Of a DNA stretch of 64,000 nucleotides, positions 46,675 to 56,520 are shown piece after piece. The stretch comes from CBDHFQ01 sp965262565 (lineage in GTDB: Bacteria > Bacteroidota > Bacteroidia > J057), in contig CBDHFQ010000029.1 in NCBI GenBank assembly GCA_965262565.1, positions 419,674 to 483,673 on the forward strand, read 5' to 3'. Below the pieces are notes generated by a model. The model was not told the origin of the DNA, did no database searches, and saw nothing but the letters and a program-made list of their open reading frames with translations. The translations under genes were made by a program, and so were the position numbers. The number at the start of each line of letters is the position of its first letter. Positions within the stretch are counted from its first letter, which is position 1.

Positions 46675-46743
46675 TCTGACTTCTATCGAATTTTGCCTCT
46701 GTTGAGCAACGCTAGGGAGATTTTTTGCTAAAACAGAGAAAAT

Positions 46744-48123
46744 ATGCCAAAGAAAAATAAGACGCTTTTCATTTGTCAGAATTGCGGCCAGCATCATCTA
46801 AAATTGCAAGGTCAATGTAGCGGTTGTGGCAGTTGGAATACATTAGTGGAAGAATTATCTATTCCCCAGTCTCCTCGCTTCAATAGAGGAGGGCAGGGGA
46901 ATAAGTCTGAAATCATCCCTCTTAAAGAGATCAATCCACTTACCACTTCCAGATTGGTAACGCCGGATGAAGAGCTCAACAGGGTCTTGGGAGGAGGGAT
47001 AGTTCCTGGTTCCATGATATTGTTGGGAGGTGAACCAGGAATAGGAAAGTCTACTTTGCTGCTTCAGGTAGCTCTTCAATTGAAAAAGTATAAGGTGCTC
47101 TATGTTTCTGGTGAAGAATCGGAACAACAGATAAAAATGAGAGCAGATAGGCTTTCACTAGATAATGAATTTTTATACATATTAGCTGAAACTAATTTAG
47201 AGAGAATCATTGAAGGGTATCATTCACTTAATCCAGATGTACTTATTATTGATTCCATCCAAACAATCCACACAAATATTCTCGATTCAGCTCCTGGTAG
47301 CGTGTCCCAGGTTCGTGAATCAACGGGAATTTTAATGAGGCTAGCAAAATCCAATGGAGGACCTCCTATTTTTTTGGTGGGTCATATCACCAAAGAAGGA
47401 ACACTCGCTGGACCCAAAGTGATGGAGCATATGGTTGATGCGGTATTGAGCTTTGAAGGAGATCAGCATAATTCCTATCGAATAATTCGAAATACTAAAA
47501 ACAGATTTGGCAGTACTCTGGAAATTGGCATCTATGAAATGATGTCCAAAGGTTTGCGGGAGGTTCAAAATCCATCGGAAATATTTCTCTCTCAGTCAGA
47601 TGAGATTTTTAGTGGAGTTGCTATTGGAGCTACTATTGAGGGTATGAGGCCGTTATTGGTAGAATCTCAAGCCTTGGTAAGTCCTATGACATACGGAACA
47701 GCCCAACGATCCACTACAGGATTTGATCTGCGGAGGCTAAATATGTTATTAGCGGTGCTTGAGAAACGTTGTGGGTTCAAACTTGGAATTCAGGATGTAT
47801 TTATAAATATCACGGGAGGATTGAAGATTGAAGATCCATCTATGGATTTAGCTTTAGTATGTGCAGTGATTTCTTCGCTGTATGATCTACCTATAAAGCG
47901 AACGACTGTCTTTTCCGCTGAGATTGGTTTGAGTGGTGAAGTAAGAGCAGTCAATCGATTGGAAAACAGAATTTCAGAAGCAGAAAAACTTGGATTCCAA
48001 GAAATCTTTATTGCCGAAAATCAGATAAACACCTTAGAGAAGACCCAACGAGAGATTAAACTAACTGGAGTAAGTAAACTGGAGGAAGTTTTTCGTAAAG
48101 TATTTGGAGATGTCGGAAGCTAA
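46744..48123 (+). CDS. radA: DNA repair protein RadA (branch migration ATPase)
   Basis: A 459-residue protein of the RadA/Sms family. The N-terminal zinc finger has Cys11, Cys14, Cys25 and Cys28. Walker A is GGEPGIGKST (95-104). The KNRFG motif unique to RadA is near residue 255. A Lon-like C-terminal domain (~275-459) carries GGLKIEDPSMDLA, without a protease active site. It acts in recombinational repair and processes recombination intermediates. It is last in the accA-to-radA plus-strand run. Confidence 0.97.
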   Translation: MPKKNKTLFICQNCGQHHLKLQGQCSGCGSWNTLVEELSIPQSPRFNRGGQGNKSEIIPLKEINPLTTSRLVTPDEELNRVLGGGIVPGSMILLGGEPGIGKSTLLLQVALQLKKYKVLYVSGEESEQQIKMRADRLSLDNEFLYILAETNLERIIEGYHSLNPDVLIIDSIQTIHTNILDSAPGSVSQVRESTGILMRLAKSNGGPPIFLVGHITKEGTLAGPKVMEHMVDAVLSFEGDQHNSYRIIRNTKNRFGSTLEIGIYEMMSKGLREVQNPSEIFLSQSDEIFSGVAIGATIEGMRPLLVESQALVSPMTYGTAQRSTTGFDLRRLNMLLAVLEKRCGFKLGIQDVFINITGGLKIEDPSMDLALVCAVISSLYDLPIKRTTVFSAEIGLSGEVRAVNRLENRISEAEKLGFQEIFIAENQINTLEKTQREIKLTGVSKLEEVFRKVFGDVGS

Positions 48124-48691
48124 GTTGGACTTGGAACATTTTCTTACCCATTATTGGGTAGATCGTAAAGATAAAATAAAATTGAATAGTTCTATTACGC
48201 CTTGCCAAATATTAAGTAGAATACTTAAGGCATTGAACAGGACTTAATCAAAATTTATTGTTTACCTACAACAAACTCATAGAATTATACTAACTTTATC
48301 ATAATTACGTTTTTTCACTTAGAAAATACTTACTTTTCAGAAATGTAGTGTTTATATTTAATGGCCTGATATGAAGGGAATTAAGTAGAAAATTAGGTTA
48401 GTTAAGCAACTAGATAGTTTTCTGTGAAATTTCGAATCTCTATATAATCGGAATAATGATTCTAATGATATAAATTTTTACAATATACCAATTTTTTAAA
48501 TAAAAATATTGGAAATGAATCTGAATAAGGCTACATTTGGGTGAACCGTTGTCTTTACATAGGTTTTTTCCAGATGAGACAATTCAAGAATTCATCGTAT
48601 TTTGACTTAAATCTATTTTTTACTAAGAATCAATCAATAAAGTGACACTTTATTTTGCTAGACTAATTAATCCGTAATCAATAACAGAATA
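48124..48691. other. 568-base intergenic region upstream of the dual-HTH gene
   Basis: AT-rich and without a convincing reading frame. It holds a short hairpin TACCCA-ttat-TGGGTA at 48145-48160, just past radA and lacking a T run, and a good promoter match at 48509-48539. The stretch from the promoter to the ATG at 48692 is a leader of about 145 bases. I see nothing else in it. Confidence 0.5.
48509..48539 (+). promoter_or_regulatory. Bacteroidota-type promoter for the 706-residue HTH protein
   Basis: TTG (48509-48511) and TACATTTG (48532-48539) are 20 bases apart, matching the -33/-7 consensus. Transcription would start near 48546, leaving an untranslated leader of about 145 bases. Confidence 0.5.
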
Positions 48692-50812
48692 ATGATGTAT
48701 AATATGTATCAACTGTTGGTAAATTTATCCCTGAAAGGTGATAAACTTCCAATGCCAAACTATCTCCGGGAAATTTCAAAAAAAACGGATATTCAGGATT
48801 TTGGTAAATTAAATGAATTTTTTACTTCAGAGTTGACAAATACCTCTCTACAAAATGAGGAATCATTAGACTATTTCTTTTTTATTGTCGATCAAGCCTT
48901 GCTGTATTTCTTCACCAGAGGGGATCATGATTTATATCAGGAATCATTAGAGATCGTACAACATAGAATGAATGCTATTAGAAATCTTCCTTCGGAGCAT
49001 GTAAATCTGGAGGCTTGGGAGCAATTTTTAGAGCTATTATCGACATCATTTAGCAGATTATTGAAAGGAATACCTATTGAAAAGTTTGAGAATCAGATTG
49101 GTAATTTAGATTGGAGTAAATTTGGGAAAAACTTCATCTCGACTGTTTCTACAGTTATTGGATTTGTCTATTTGAATGAGGAAGAGGCTGATCAGTCTAT
49201 CAAATCCAGAGTGTGGTTCCAGAAAAGTATTCTCGACCTTTCCTTTGAGGAAAACCTGGCTAACCAGTTATACTTATCTTCCTATTATTTAAAGGAGAGA
49301 ACAAATGAAAATGAAGAAAGAGTTAGGCAGATTATTGAAAAATTAGAAAGTAATCTAGAGAATCTACCGACATTCGAGATAAAGAAAGTATTTAAGAGTG
49401 CTATATTTGAATTAAAATCTAAATTACTTTATAACATTTTTGCCAATTTTGATGATGATATTACAAAATTGGAGCATTGTCAGCAGGAACTTCGAAATCT
49501 CGAAACGTATTTCAAGGGACAAATTAGAGAAAACACCTTACCATTATTTGCCCAAGGATCTATTGAAAAGAGTATTGCTTATTTATATAGGCAACTATTC
49601 TCTATGACCAGTGATAGTTTGGAGCAAAGTAATTTTGCCAAAAAATCTATCCAACATATAGAAAAGGCCATAGGCATTGCTGAAAACACGAATGATAAAC
49701 TTTCTACTATGGAATACAGAGTAGAAAAAGCAGATATAGCTGTCGATTCCGGCATTTCTCTGACGGAAAAAGAAGTTAAAGAGATCGTGCAGTTTTATAA
49801 GAAGACTATAAATTATCCTCTATTTATTAAATCCAGCAGAATTTATGCGAATCTTTTAAAGCGGAATGAAAATGGCACAAAAGCATATGATACAATTCAG
49901 GATATTTTTAAAGCCGGACAAAAAAGAATAGAAGAAGGAGGTTTTTACTTATTGACTTCAGGATTTAAATTGGCAAATGACATTTTTCTGGAAGAAACTG
50001 TAAAACCAGGAGTGTCCTGGATGGTTCACACCCTGGATTCTTTCATGGATAGGATCAAAAAAGTAGTCCATCAGATTGAGGAAAATCTAGAAGTAATCCA
50101 ACCCTCTTTTATCGAGTCCTTTCGCAAGCAATATCTTCGTTTTGAACCAATTTCACATTTTAACATTAAAACATATTTTCAGTATCAGCTGTATGAAATT
50201 GAAATGATGCGTATAGGAGCTATCATTCATAAAGACAGCGTTAGTTTACAAATTGCTGATAGATTGTTGATAGAGCTAAAAGACGATAATAATCCATTAA
50301 GCTTCGTAAAGGCAGATTGGGATGAGTTTAAAAAGGTATCTAATTCTGTGCGAAATAGTACCCTTAACAAATGTATTAATATTTCAAAAGGCGACTTACC
50401 ACTTGCCGCAGAACATTTAGATTTTTCTTACAGAAATCTGAGAAGTTATATCACTTTCAAAGAGGTAAACAGATTGGGTTTCTTCCTCGATATTCAACAA
50501 ACCGATAACAAGCAATTGGAACAGGGTATCAGATATATGTTCTATGATTTATACAAAAGAGGAACCATTTTTGAAGTGGTGTTCGATATGCCCAAATTCC
50601 TGGTAACTCATGCGAAAAGTGGATTTTTCTCTCAGGATCTTGAAGAGGAATTGAATATTAAAGGAACCACCGCTAAAAAGTATATCAAGATTATGATTGA
50701 TATAGGGCTTATCAGACAGGATAAAACTACAGGTAGAAAACACTATTACAGGCTTATCCGTGAAAATATCATGACTCGTCTTGGGAAAGATCAAACTACA
50801 TTGATTAGCTAA
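48692..50812 (+). CDS. Large helical protein with two HTH motifs, function unknown
   Basis: A 706-residue protein I cannot assign to a family. Residues ~1-540 look all-helical, with long amphipathic Leu/Glu/Lys-rich segments that could be degenerate TPR-like repeats. Around 566-590, LPLAAEHLDFSYRNLRSYI looks like a Fis-type helix-turn-helix. Residues ~640-690 form a winged-helix motif (DLEEELNIKGTTAKKYIKIM, then GLIRQDKTTGRKHYY as wing). No signal peptide. It has its own promoter and is followed by a terminator, so it is a single-gene unit. It may be a DNA-binding regulator with a sensor or scaffold N-terminus. The start could also be Met5. Confidence 0.85.
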   Translation: MMYNMYQLLVNLSLKGDKLPMPNYLREISKKTDIQDFGKLNEFFTSELTNTSLQNEESLDYFFFIVDQALLYFFTRGDHDLYQESLEIVQHRMNAIRNLPSEHVNLEAWEQFLELLSTSFSRLLKGIPIEKFENQIGNLDWSKFGKNFISTVSTVIGFVYLNEEEADQSIKSRVWFQKSILDLSFEENLANQLYLSSYYLKERTNENEERVRQIIEKLESNLENLPTFEIKKVFKSAIFELKSKLLYNIFANFDDDITKLEHCQQELRNLETYFKGQIRENTLPLFAQGSIEKSIAYLYRQLFSMTSDSLEQSNFAKKSIQHIEKAIGIAENTNDKLSTMEYRVEKADIAVDSGISLTEKEVKEIVQFYKKTINYPLFIKSSRIYANLLKRNENGTKAYDTIQDIFKAGQKRIEEGGFYLLTSGFKLANDIFLEETVKPGVSWMVHTLDSFMDRIKKVVHQIEENLEVIQPSFIESFRKQYLRFEPISHFNIKTYFQYQLYEIEMMRIGAIIHKDSVSLQIADRLLIELKDDNNPLSFVKADWDEFKKVSNSVRNSTLNKCINISKGDLPLAAEHLDFSYRNLRSYITFKEVNRLGFFLDIQQTDNKQLEQGIRYMFYDLYKRGTIFEVVFDMPKFLVTHAKSGFFSQDLEEELNIKGTTAKKYIKIMIDIGLIRQDKTTGRKHYYRLIRENIMTRLGKDQTTLIS

Positions 50813-50880
50813 GTGATACTTACTAACTCCATTGACGATAAGATAACGATAGAAGTTAACATCATAATTGATATTACAAT

Positions 50881-50921
50881 AAGAGGATGGTTCATATGTC
50901 GCCATTCTCTTTGTTTTTTAT
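50881..50921 (+). terminator. Rho-independent terminator after the dual-HTH gene
   Basis: AAGAGGATGG (50881-50890) pairs with CCATTCTCTT (50902-50911), with one G-U pair, across an 11-base loop. A T-rich run (ttgtttttt) follows at 50911-50919. It lies about 70 bases after the stop codon. Confidence 0.75.
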
Positions 50922-50969
50922 CATACATATTCTGTTTGAGGAAATTATGGTGTTAATTCAAACGATGCG

Positions 50970-50977
50970 TATCTTTG
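50970..50977 (+). promoter_or_regulatory. Candidate -7 box for yebC
   Basis: TATCTTTG matches TAnnTTTG exactly and lies 85 bases before the yebC ATG, just after the preceding terminator. The -33 element is not clear at normal spacing. Confidence 0.35.
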
Positions 50978-51062
50978 GCTTACAAAATTTGCAACAATTT
51001 TAGAAGTATTTAGATTTTGTAAGCAAAATCAATTAATTTTCTCTGTAGAAAAAGTAGATATT

Positions 51063-51800
51063 ATGGCAGGACATAGTAAATGGGCAAATATAAAACATCG
51101 TAAAGGTGCTCAGGATAAGAAACGGTCAAAAATGTTTACCCGATTATTGAAAGAAATAGCCGTTTCCGTTAAAGAAGGTGGAGCTGATCCAGATTCCAAT
51201 CCTAGATTAAGATTAGCTATTCAGAATGCTAAGAAGGCGAACGTTCCTAAGGATAAGATCACTACTCAAATTAATAAAGGCTCAGGAGAAGGGGATAGTT
51301 ATGAAGAAGTGACGCTGGAAGGTTATGCGCCAAATGGTGTAGCAGTGTTTGTAGAATGTTTAACCGACAATAATAATCGTACGGTTGCTAACATTCGTTC
51401 TTATTTTAACAAGAGTAATGGAAGCTTAGGAAAAAGTGGTTCCGTAGATTACATGTTTGAGAGAAAGGGGATTTTTATCGTAACAGCTGATGGGCGTGAT
51501 GAAGAAGAACTTACGCTGGAATTATTAGATGCTGGCCTAGAAGATCTAGAATTAGCAGAAGATAATTTCGTCTTAACTACAGCTTTTGAAGATTTTGGGA
51601 GTCTGAATAATAAACTGGAGGAGTTAGGAATAGAGCCTGAAAGTGCGAATCTGGAACGTATACCCACAAATACTGTATCTTTAGGACTCGATCAGGCTAA
51701 ATCAGTGTTAAAACTATTGGATTTAATAGAAGATGATGATGATGTACAAAATGTATTTCATAATATGGAAATGACTGAAGAAATCGCTGAGGCCATGTAA
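51063..51800 (+). CDS. yebC: YebC/PmpR family protein
   Basis: A 245-residue member of the YebC/TACO1 family. It opens with the signature AGHSKWANIKHRKGAQDKKR (residues 2-21, marked here by HSKWANIKHRKG). The core segments GEGDSYEEVTLEGYAPNG and DNNNRTVANIRSYFNK (marked by NNNRTVANIRSYF) are typical. Members are described as transcription regulators (PmpR) and more recently as translation factors relieving ribosome stalling. Single gene between two terminators. Confidence 0.95.
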   Translation: MAGHSKWANIKHRKGAQDKKRSKMFTRLLKEIAVSVKEGGADPDSNPRLRLAIQNAKKANVPKDKITTQINKGSGEGDSYEEVTLEGYAPNGVAVFVECLTDNNNRTVANIRSYFNKSNGSLGKSGSVDYMFERKGIFIVTADGRDEEELTLELLDAGLEDLELAEDNFVLTTAFEDFGSLNNKLEELGIEPESANLERIPTNTVSLGLDQAKSVLKLLDLIEDDDDVQNVFHNMEMTEEIAEAM

Positions 51801-51823
51801 AATAAATTTTTACCTGAATTAAC

Positions 51824-51856
51824 ATTAGGCCTGTCTTTTCAAGCAGGCTTTTTTTG
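51824..51856 (+). terminator. Rho-independent terminator after yebC
   Basis: GCCTG (51829-51833) pairs with CAGGC (51844-51848), extended by a G-U and an A-U pair, and is followed by a run of eight T. It is about 30 bases past the yebC stop. Confidence 0.8.
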
Positions 51857-51868
51857 GTTAATATCCAT

Positions 51869-51876
51869 TATATTTG
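51869..51876 (+). promoter_or_regulatory. Candidate -7 box for the acyl-CoA carboxylase gene
   Basis: TATATTTG matches TAnnTTTG and lies 33 bases before the ATG at 51909. The only TTTG upstream is in the terminator T run and is too close, so the -33 element is doubtful. Confidence 0.35.
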
Positions 51877-51908
51877 CCCATCTTATATTTAATAATCTAA
51901 TCTACTGT

Positions 51909-53453
51909 ATGAATACTCCCTTAAACAGATTAAAGCAGTTAAACGAGGAAGCAGAATTAGGTGGAGGGGTAAAACGAATTGAAGCCCAACATAATAAAGG
52001 CAAATTAACTGCTCGCGAAAGAATTGAATTATTATTAGATGAGGGTAGTTTTGAAGAGATTGGCAAATTAGTTACACATAGATCCAGTGAATTTGGATTA
52101 GAAAAACAGAGATATTTAGGGGATGGCGTAATAACAGGTTTTGGTAAAATACATAAAAGGCTTGTATATGTATTCAGCCAGGATTTTACTGTCTTCGGAG
52201 GGTCATTATCTGAGGCACATGCAGAGAAAATCGTAAAGATTATGGATTTGGCCCTGCAAAATGGCGCTCCGATAATAGGACTGAATGATTCGGGCGGAGC
52301 CAGAATACAGGAAGGAGTCGTATCATTAGCAGGATATGCGGATATTTTTTACCGAAATACCATGGCTTCGGGAGTGATTCCACAAATATCTGCTATTATG
52401 GGGCCTTGTGCTGGAGGGGCAGTATACAGTCCTGCTATTACCGACTTTATTTTGATGGTAGAAAAAAGCTCTTACATGTTCGTGACAGGACCTAATGTCG
52501 TGAAAACAGTTACCCATGAAGAGGTGTCAGCTGAAGATCTTGGTGGAGCGATGACGCATGCCTCCAAAAGTGGAGTAACCCAATTTGCATGTACCAATGA
52601 AGTAGTCTGCATAGAAACAATTAAGCAGCTTTTGACCTATATTCCTCAGAATTGCGAAGAAACCGCACCTGTATATGAATTCGATGAAACATCATATCAG
52701 GATACCTCTATGTTGGCCGAGATCATTCCTGAAAATCCCCACCAGCCATATGATATGAAAGAAATTATTCATGCTATATGTGATGAGAAGTCATTTTTGG
52801 AAGTTCATGAACATTATGGAGCTAATATAGTGGTGGGCTTTGCAAGATTGCAGGGCAGATGTATAGGAGTGGTCGCTAATCAACCTGCAGTATTAGCAGG
52901 AGTATTAGACATAAAGGCATCGAATAAAGCCGCGCGTTTTGTTCGCTTTTGTGATTCGTTCAATGTTCCATTACTCGTATTTGAAGATGTACCTGGTTTT
53001 TTACCTGGAACTGATCAGGAATGGAATGCTATTATCAGTAATGGTGCCAAACTACTGTATGCTTTTTGTGAGGCTACTGTACCTCGTGTAACTGTCATTA
53101 CCAGAAAAGCTTATGGAGGAGCTTATGACGTTATGAATTCCAAACATATAGGGGCAGATATAAACTATGCATGGCCCACAGCCGAAATTGCGGTGATGGG
53201 ACCCAAAGGAGCAGCCGAAATTATTTTTAAGAAGGAAATTGCCATCGCTGATAATCCAGAAGAAAAGTTGAACGAAAAAGTAGAAGAGTATACCGAAAAA
53301 TTTGCTAATCCTTATATGGCTGCTCAAAGAGGGTATATAGACGAAGTCATTCGCCCTGAACAAACCAGAGCAAAACTTATTCGAGCTTTTGAAATGTTGG
53401 AAAGTAAGGTCAAAGTGTTACCGAGGAAAAAGCACGGCAATATACCTCTTTGA
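51909..53453 (+). CDS. Acyl-CoA (propionyl-CoA) carboxylase beta subunit
   Basis: A 514-residue carboxyltransferase of the PccB/MmdA family. N-half crotonase-like domain: GKLTARERIELLLDEGSFEE (core LTARERIELLLDEGSF, ~32-47), FSQDFTVFGGSLSEAHAEKI (core QDFTVFGGSLSEAHA) and LNDSGGARIQEGVVSLAGY (core NDSGGARIQEG). C-half: FVRFCDSFNVPLLVFEDVPGFLPG (core VFEDVPGFLPG) and RKAYGGAYDVM. It carboxylates propionyl-CoA (or runs methylmalonyl-CoA decarboxylation) with a biotin-bearing partner that is not next to it. Together with mutAB it fits propionate metabolism. Single gene. Confidence 0.93.
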   Translation: MNTPLNRLKQLNEEAELGGGVKRIEAQHNKGKLTARERIELLLDEGSFEEIGKLVTHRSSEFGLEKQRYLGDGVITGFGKIHKRLVYVFSQDFTVFGGSLSEAHAEKIVKIMDLALQNGAPIIGLNDSGGARIQEGVVSLAGYADIFYRNTMASGVIPQISAIMGPCAGGAVYSPAITDFILMVEKSSYMFVTGPNVVKTVTHEEVSAEDLGGAMTHASKSGVTQFACTNEVVCIETIKQLLTYIPQNCEETAPVYEFDETSYQDTSMLAEIIPENPHQPYDMKEIIHAICDEKSFLEVHEHYGANIVVGFARLQGRCIGVVANQPAVLAGVLDIKASNKAARFVRFCDSFNVPLLVFEDVPGFLPGTDQEWNAIISNGAKLLYAFCEATVPRVTVITRKAYGGAYDVMNSKHIGADINYAWPTAEIAVMGPKGAAEIIFKKEIAIADNPEEKLNEKVEEYTEKFANPYMAAQRGYIDEVIRPEQTRAKLIRAFEMLESKVKVLPRKKHGNIPL

Positions 53454-53651
53454 TAAGATATGGTAAATAATTAGGGAAGGAACGTACAACAAAGGAAAGG
53501 GAGTCTGTAATTCCCCTTCCTCTATCGCCGTCTAAAATGATTGATTATTTTAATTATTGGTACCTAATCAAATCGCTAAACGCTATTTTCATTACTCTTC
53601 ATACATTTACGCTATTTCTCTTTTAGCTTTTCCTTATGTTGAGTTGGAAGA

Positions 53652-54962
53652 TTAAATGCCAATATTCAACCCAAACCTTAAAGATAGACCTTTAGTTGAT
53701 CTGGGAGTAATGAACCCAAGGATATTGTCGGAATTAAAAAAGAATAACACAGGACCTCCTCTAAGGACAAAATTCGTTCCAACATTAACTGCGCTACCTC
53801 TTCTAACAGAGTAGGTGAGCCCTCCAGAAAATACATTTCCTAACTCCTTGCTGGCACTCAAAGTAAGGGCAGGAAAAATAGCGCCTTCGTACCATTCATA
53901 ATGGAATAAACCGCCCAATTGAACAGAATTTATTGGTCTAAAGATGGAACTAATGTATACTTGAGTAGGTACTCTAGTACGATAGGAAAAATCACTCTCC
54001 CTGAATTCAAAGTTCTCGGAAATTTCGTCTACAATACTATCTGTATCTATACTTCCACCTGTCAGTAAGTCAGTAACGTCCACTCCTTCAAAGGTATAAT
54101 TTCCGAAACTTGTGAAGTTACTTACTTTTTCTCTCCATCTGATCGCACTTCCCAGGTTCAGGATGCTTCCAGATATTTCTAACTGTTCATTAAATCTGTA
54201 GAGAAATCCAAGGTCAAACACAACTCCTGAATTGCTGGTAAATGGCTTGAATTCGTAATCAAATTCTATATCCTCCGGATCTCCGATATCCACCATGCTG
54301 GTATTAATTAGCACGTCAGTAATAAAGGTAGTTTGATAGTAAGTTTCGTCAGTATAAAATGCTGCAAAGTCTCTTCCTGTCGATATATCTGCTATCCCAA
54401 TTAAATACTTTAACTTGGCACCAAGCTGAAGTTTTTCATTTACTTCATATGCGGCACCTATAGCTAATTCCTGATAAGCAGTAGAGCTAAATTTGGGAGA
54501 AAATCGGATGGTATCTCCTGTAAAATTAGCATTCCCATTCCACCCTACTTCTACCAGATTTTTGGGATATCTTAGATAGCTTAGAAGTTGACTTCTGGCA
54601 GAAATGGTAAATTGTAGGTTGTTTCTTCTGTATCCAAAAGCAAATAAATCCAACTGAAATCGACCGTGAAAATCGTTCTTATCCTTGAGCAAGTCTATAA
54701 TTCCATCAACATTTAGTTCTGTAGAATCTGAATCTTCGGAATCTACAATCAAGTCTCCCAAGGAAAACCCTGAGTTAGAAATATGTAAGTGAGGTGAAGG
54801 AAGCGCAATAGTAATAGATTTACTTTGCATGATGGCTGGATTGGTGAAATTGGATTGAATAACATCTCTCAAGAAATGCGTCCCCAATTCCTGTTGGCTC
54901 ATTATAGTCTTAGGCATCAATCCAATACCCAAAAAGAGCGCGTATATGATATATTTATTCAT
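53652..54962 (-). CDS. DUF5723-like outer-membrane beta-barrel protein
   Basis: The open frame extends to 55064, but I choose the ATG at 54962 because it begins a normal signal peptide (MNKYIIYALFLGIGL, cut near MSQ); the longer N-terminus overlaps the upstream gene. The mature protein starts with a FLRDVIQSNFTNPAIM segment of the SNPA type seen in DUF5723 proteins. The rest is beta-strand-rich with many aromatic residues, ending LRFGLNIGI, consistent with an outer-membrane barrel. Function is unknown. It is encoded 79 bases downstream of a lipoprotein gene and probably co-transcribed. Confidence 0.8.
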   Translation of the reverse strand: MNKYIIYALFLGIGLMPKTIMSQQELGTHFLRDVIQSNFTNPAIMQSKSITIALPSPHLHISNSGFSLGDLIVDSEDSDSTELNVDGIIDLLKDKNDFHGRFQLDLFAFGYRRNNLQFTISARSQLLSYLRYPKNLVEVGWNGNANFTGDTIRFSPKFSSTAYQELAIGAAYEVNEKLQLGAKLKYLIGIADISTGRDFAAFYTDETYYQTTFITDVLINTSMVDIGDPEDIEFDYEFKPFTSNSGVVFDLGFLYRFNEQLEISGSILNLGSAIRWREKVSNFTSFGNYTFEGVDVTDLLTGGSIDTDSIVDEISENFEFRESDFSYRTRVPTQVYISSIFRPINSVQLGGLFHYEWYEGAIFPALTLSASKELGNVFSGGLTYSVRRGSAVNVGTNFVLRGGPVLFFFNSDNILGFITPRSTKGLSLRFGLNIGI

Positions 54963-55041
54963 TACTAACTTGTTGAAAATGAAGGTTATATTTATTGTTA
55001 AAAAATGATTTACCCAAAAGCGAAAGTTTGGTGCGGGTGGA

Positions 55042-56520
55042 TTACAAACCGGTTTTAATTCCAATTTTCACATTGACCGTTTGATCTGAACGCAATTTTA
55101 CTGTACCATCTGTCGGATGCTGTGAATTAAATGTTGCTTTCAACACAATATGTTCTGTATTCCTGATAGCATTAAATTTATCTCCTTCAATGGAGAAATC
55201 AGTCTGTTCAGCGGAGGATCCTTCTACTTCATTTTGCGCATTTAAGGGGGCAGCATTAAAGATAGGTTCATTAGCTGAAAAGAGAGAGTCGATTAGTTCA
55301 AATCGCCCGTTCAAAAAGAATACTTGCAATGATCCATCAAGCGGAAATTCGTTTTCCGTGATTACTACAACATCTGCATAGCTACCTTCTTCTAAATCAT
55401 CTAAACTGACCTCTAAGGTATCCTGAAGGACCAGGTCAGAAACTCTTACCTGTAAGGGTAAAGAAACATCCACATGAATGTCAATGGATGCATTATCTGT
55501 AATGAATCCAGCAGGAACATTTACCTCACTTGGAAAAGGAATAATATTTAAATCGTAAAATAGCGTATTAGGTGTTTGGGATATGACTTCAGCAAAATTA
55601 CTATTTTCCGAAGTTAAGGTAATCTCCGTTTGTTCTGACCCTCCCACATTATTCAAGGCAGGATAATTTAGTAGAACTCCTTGATCCAGTACACTTTCCA
55701 AAGGAAAAGATGATTGGGTATTCGAACTTGCGCTTATCTCATTTGCTTGAAGTTTGACTGGAAAGCCGAAAGAATTTGTAATAGTAAATGTGATTTGGGG
55801 GTCCTCAAAATAAAAGCTACCACTCTTTACATTGTTGAACAAATCCGTTCCTATGATTCCTTCTTCCAAGTCAATCTCAATTTCTTCAAACCTTCCTGTT
55901 GCGAAGGAATAAGAAATATCCTTAAATTCCATTAAGAAAAATCTTAACTGTACAGATGGAGCGGAAGGAGAAATGGCCTTATATCTGATAGTAATTGTTT
56001 CATCGGGCATTGAGAATTGAACACCTTCTAAAGAAACGGTATCTTGTATTCTTTCATTTACTCCGAGTGGGATATTCCTTGTCAATATACCTCCGTTAAT
56101 ATTGGCATTTGGAATAGAGTATGTCAATGAAATAGGTTCAGGATGATCGTTTTGTATATCGACAGCTATAAATCCGGTTTTAGTATTGAAGGAGCTTATA
56201 GCGTCAAAAGGGGATTGAATGGTTAGATTAGAATCTGGAACTGGAAACTGCACATCTGGAATTTCCACTAATTCGAAAGTATTTATGGGAAGAACTGTAT
56301 CGGTATATACAATTTCCAATAAATTATCGGATCCGTTAATGAGGAATGAGGAAGAATCTTCGATATCAATTAGCTTTTCTATGGTTAGATTGCTATTAAC
56401 TAAAGATATCGCTATATCCGGGTTCCACGGAGTATCTTTCAGTTTATCAAAGTCTTCTGTAAGATTACAAGAGAATAGCACTCCAGCGATACAAATGATT
56501 AAAAGGTAGTATATTTTCAT
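55042..56520 (-). CDS. Hypothetical beta-rich outer-membrane lipoprotein
   Basis: A 492-residue lipoprotein with lipobox LFSC (Cys18). The mature protein is acidic and rich in Asn, Ser, Thr and Pro, with repeated strand-like segments, so it is probably an all-beta surface or periplasmic protein. I know no family for it. It precedes the DUF5723-like gene on the same strand, which suggests the two act together at the outer membrane. No protease or glycosidase motif is visible. Confidence 0.78.
   Translation of the reverse strand: MKIYYLLIICIAGVLFSCNLTEDFDKLKDTPWNPDIAISLVNSNLTIEKLIDIEDSSSFLINGSDNLLEIVYTDTVLPINTFELVEIPDVQFPVPDSNLTIQSPFDAISSFNTKTGFIAVDIQNDHPEPISLTYSIPNANINGGILTRNIPLGVNERIQDTVSLEGVQFSMPDETITIRYKAISPSAPSVQLRFFLMEFKDISYSFATGRFEEIEIDLEEGIIGTDLFNNVKSGSFYFEDPQITFTITNSFGFPVKLQANEISASSNTQSSFPLESVLDQGVLLNYPALNNVGGSEQTEITLTSENSNFAEVISQTPNTLFYDLNIIPFPSEVNVPAGFITDNASIDIHVDVSLPLQVRVSDLVLQDTLEVSLDDLEEGSYADVVVITENEFPLDGSLQVFFLNGRFELIDSLFSANEPIFNAAPLNAQNEVEGSSAEQTDFSIEGDKFNAIRNTEHIVLKATFNSQHPTDGTVKLRSDQTVNVKIGIKTGL

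Noticed and set aside
53489..53522. Hairpin after the acyl-CoA carboxylase gene
   Set aside because: GGAAaGGGA and TCCCcTTCC pair with a mismatch and no T tract follows, so I do not call it a terminator.
54963..55064. Longer N-terminus of the DUF5723-like protein
   Set aside because: The extra 34 residues are not signal-like and overlap the upstream lipoprotein gene; the ATG at 54962 starts a normal signal peptide.
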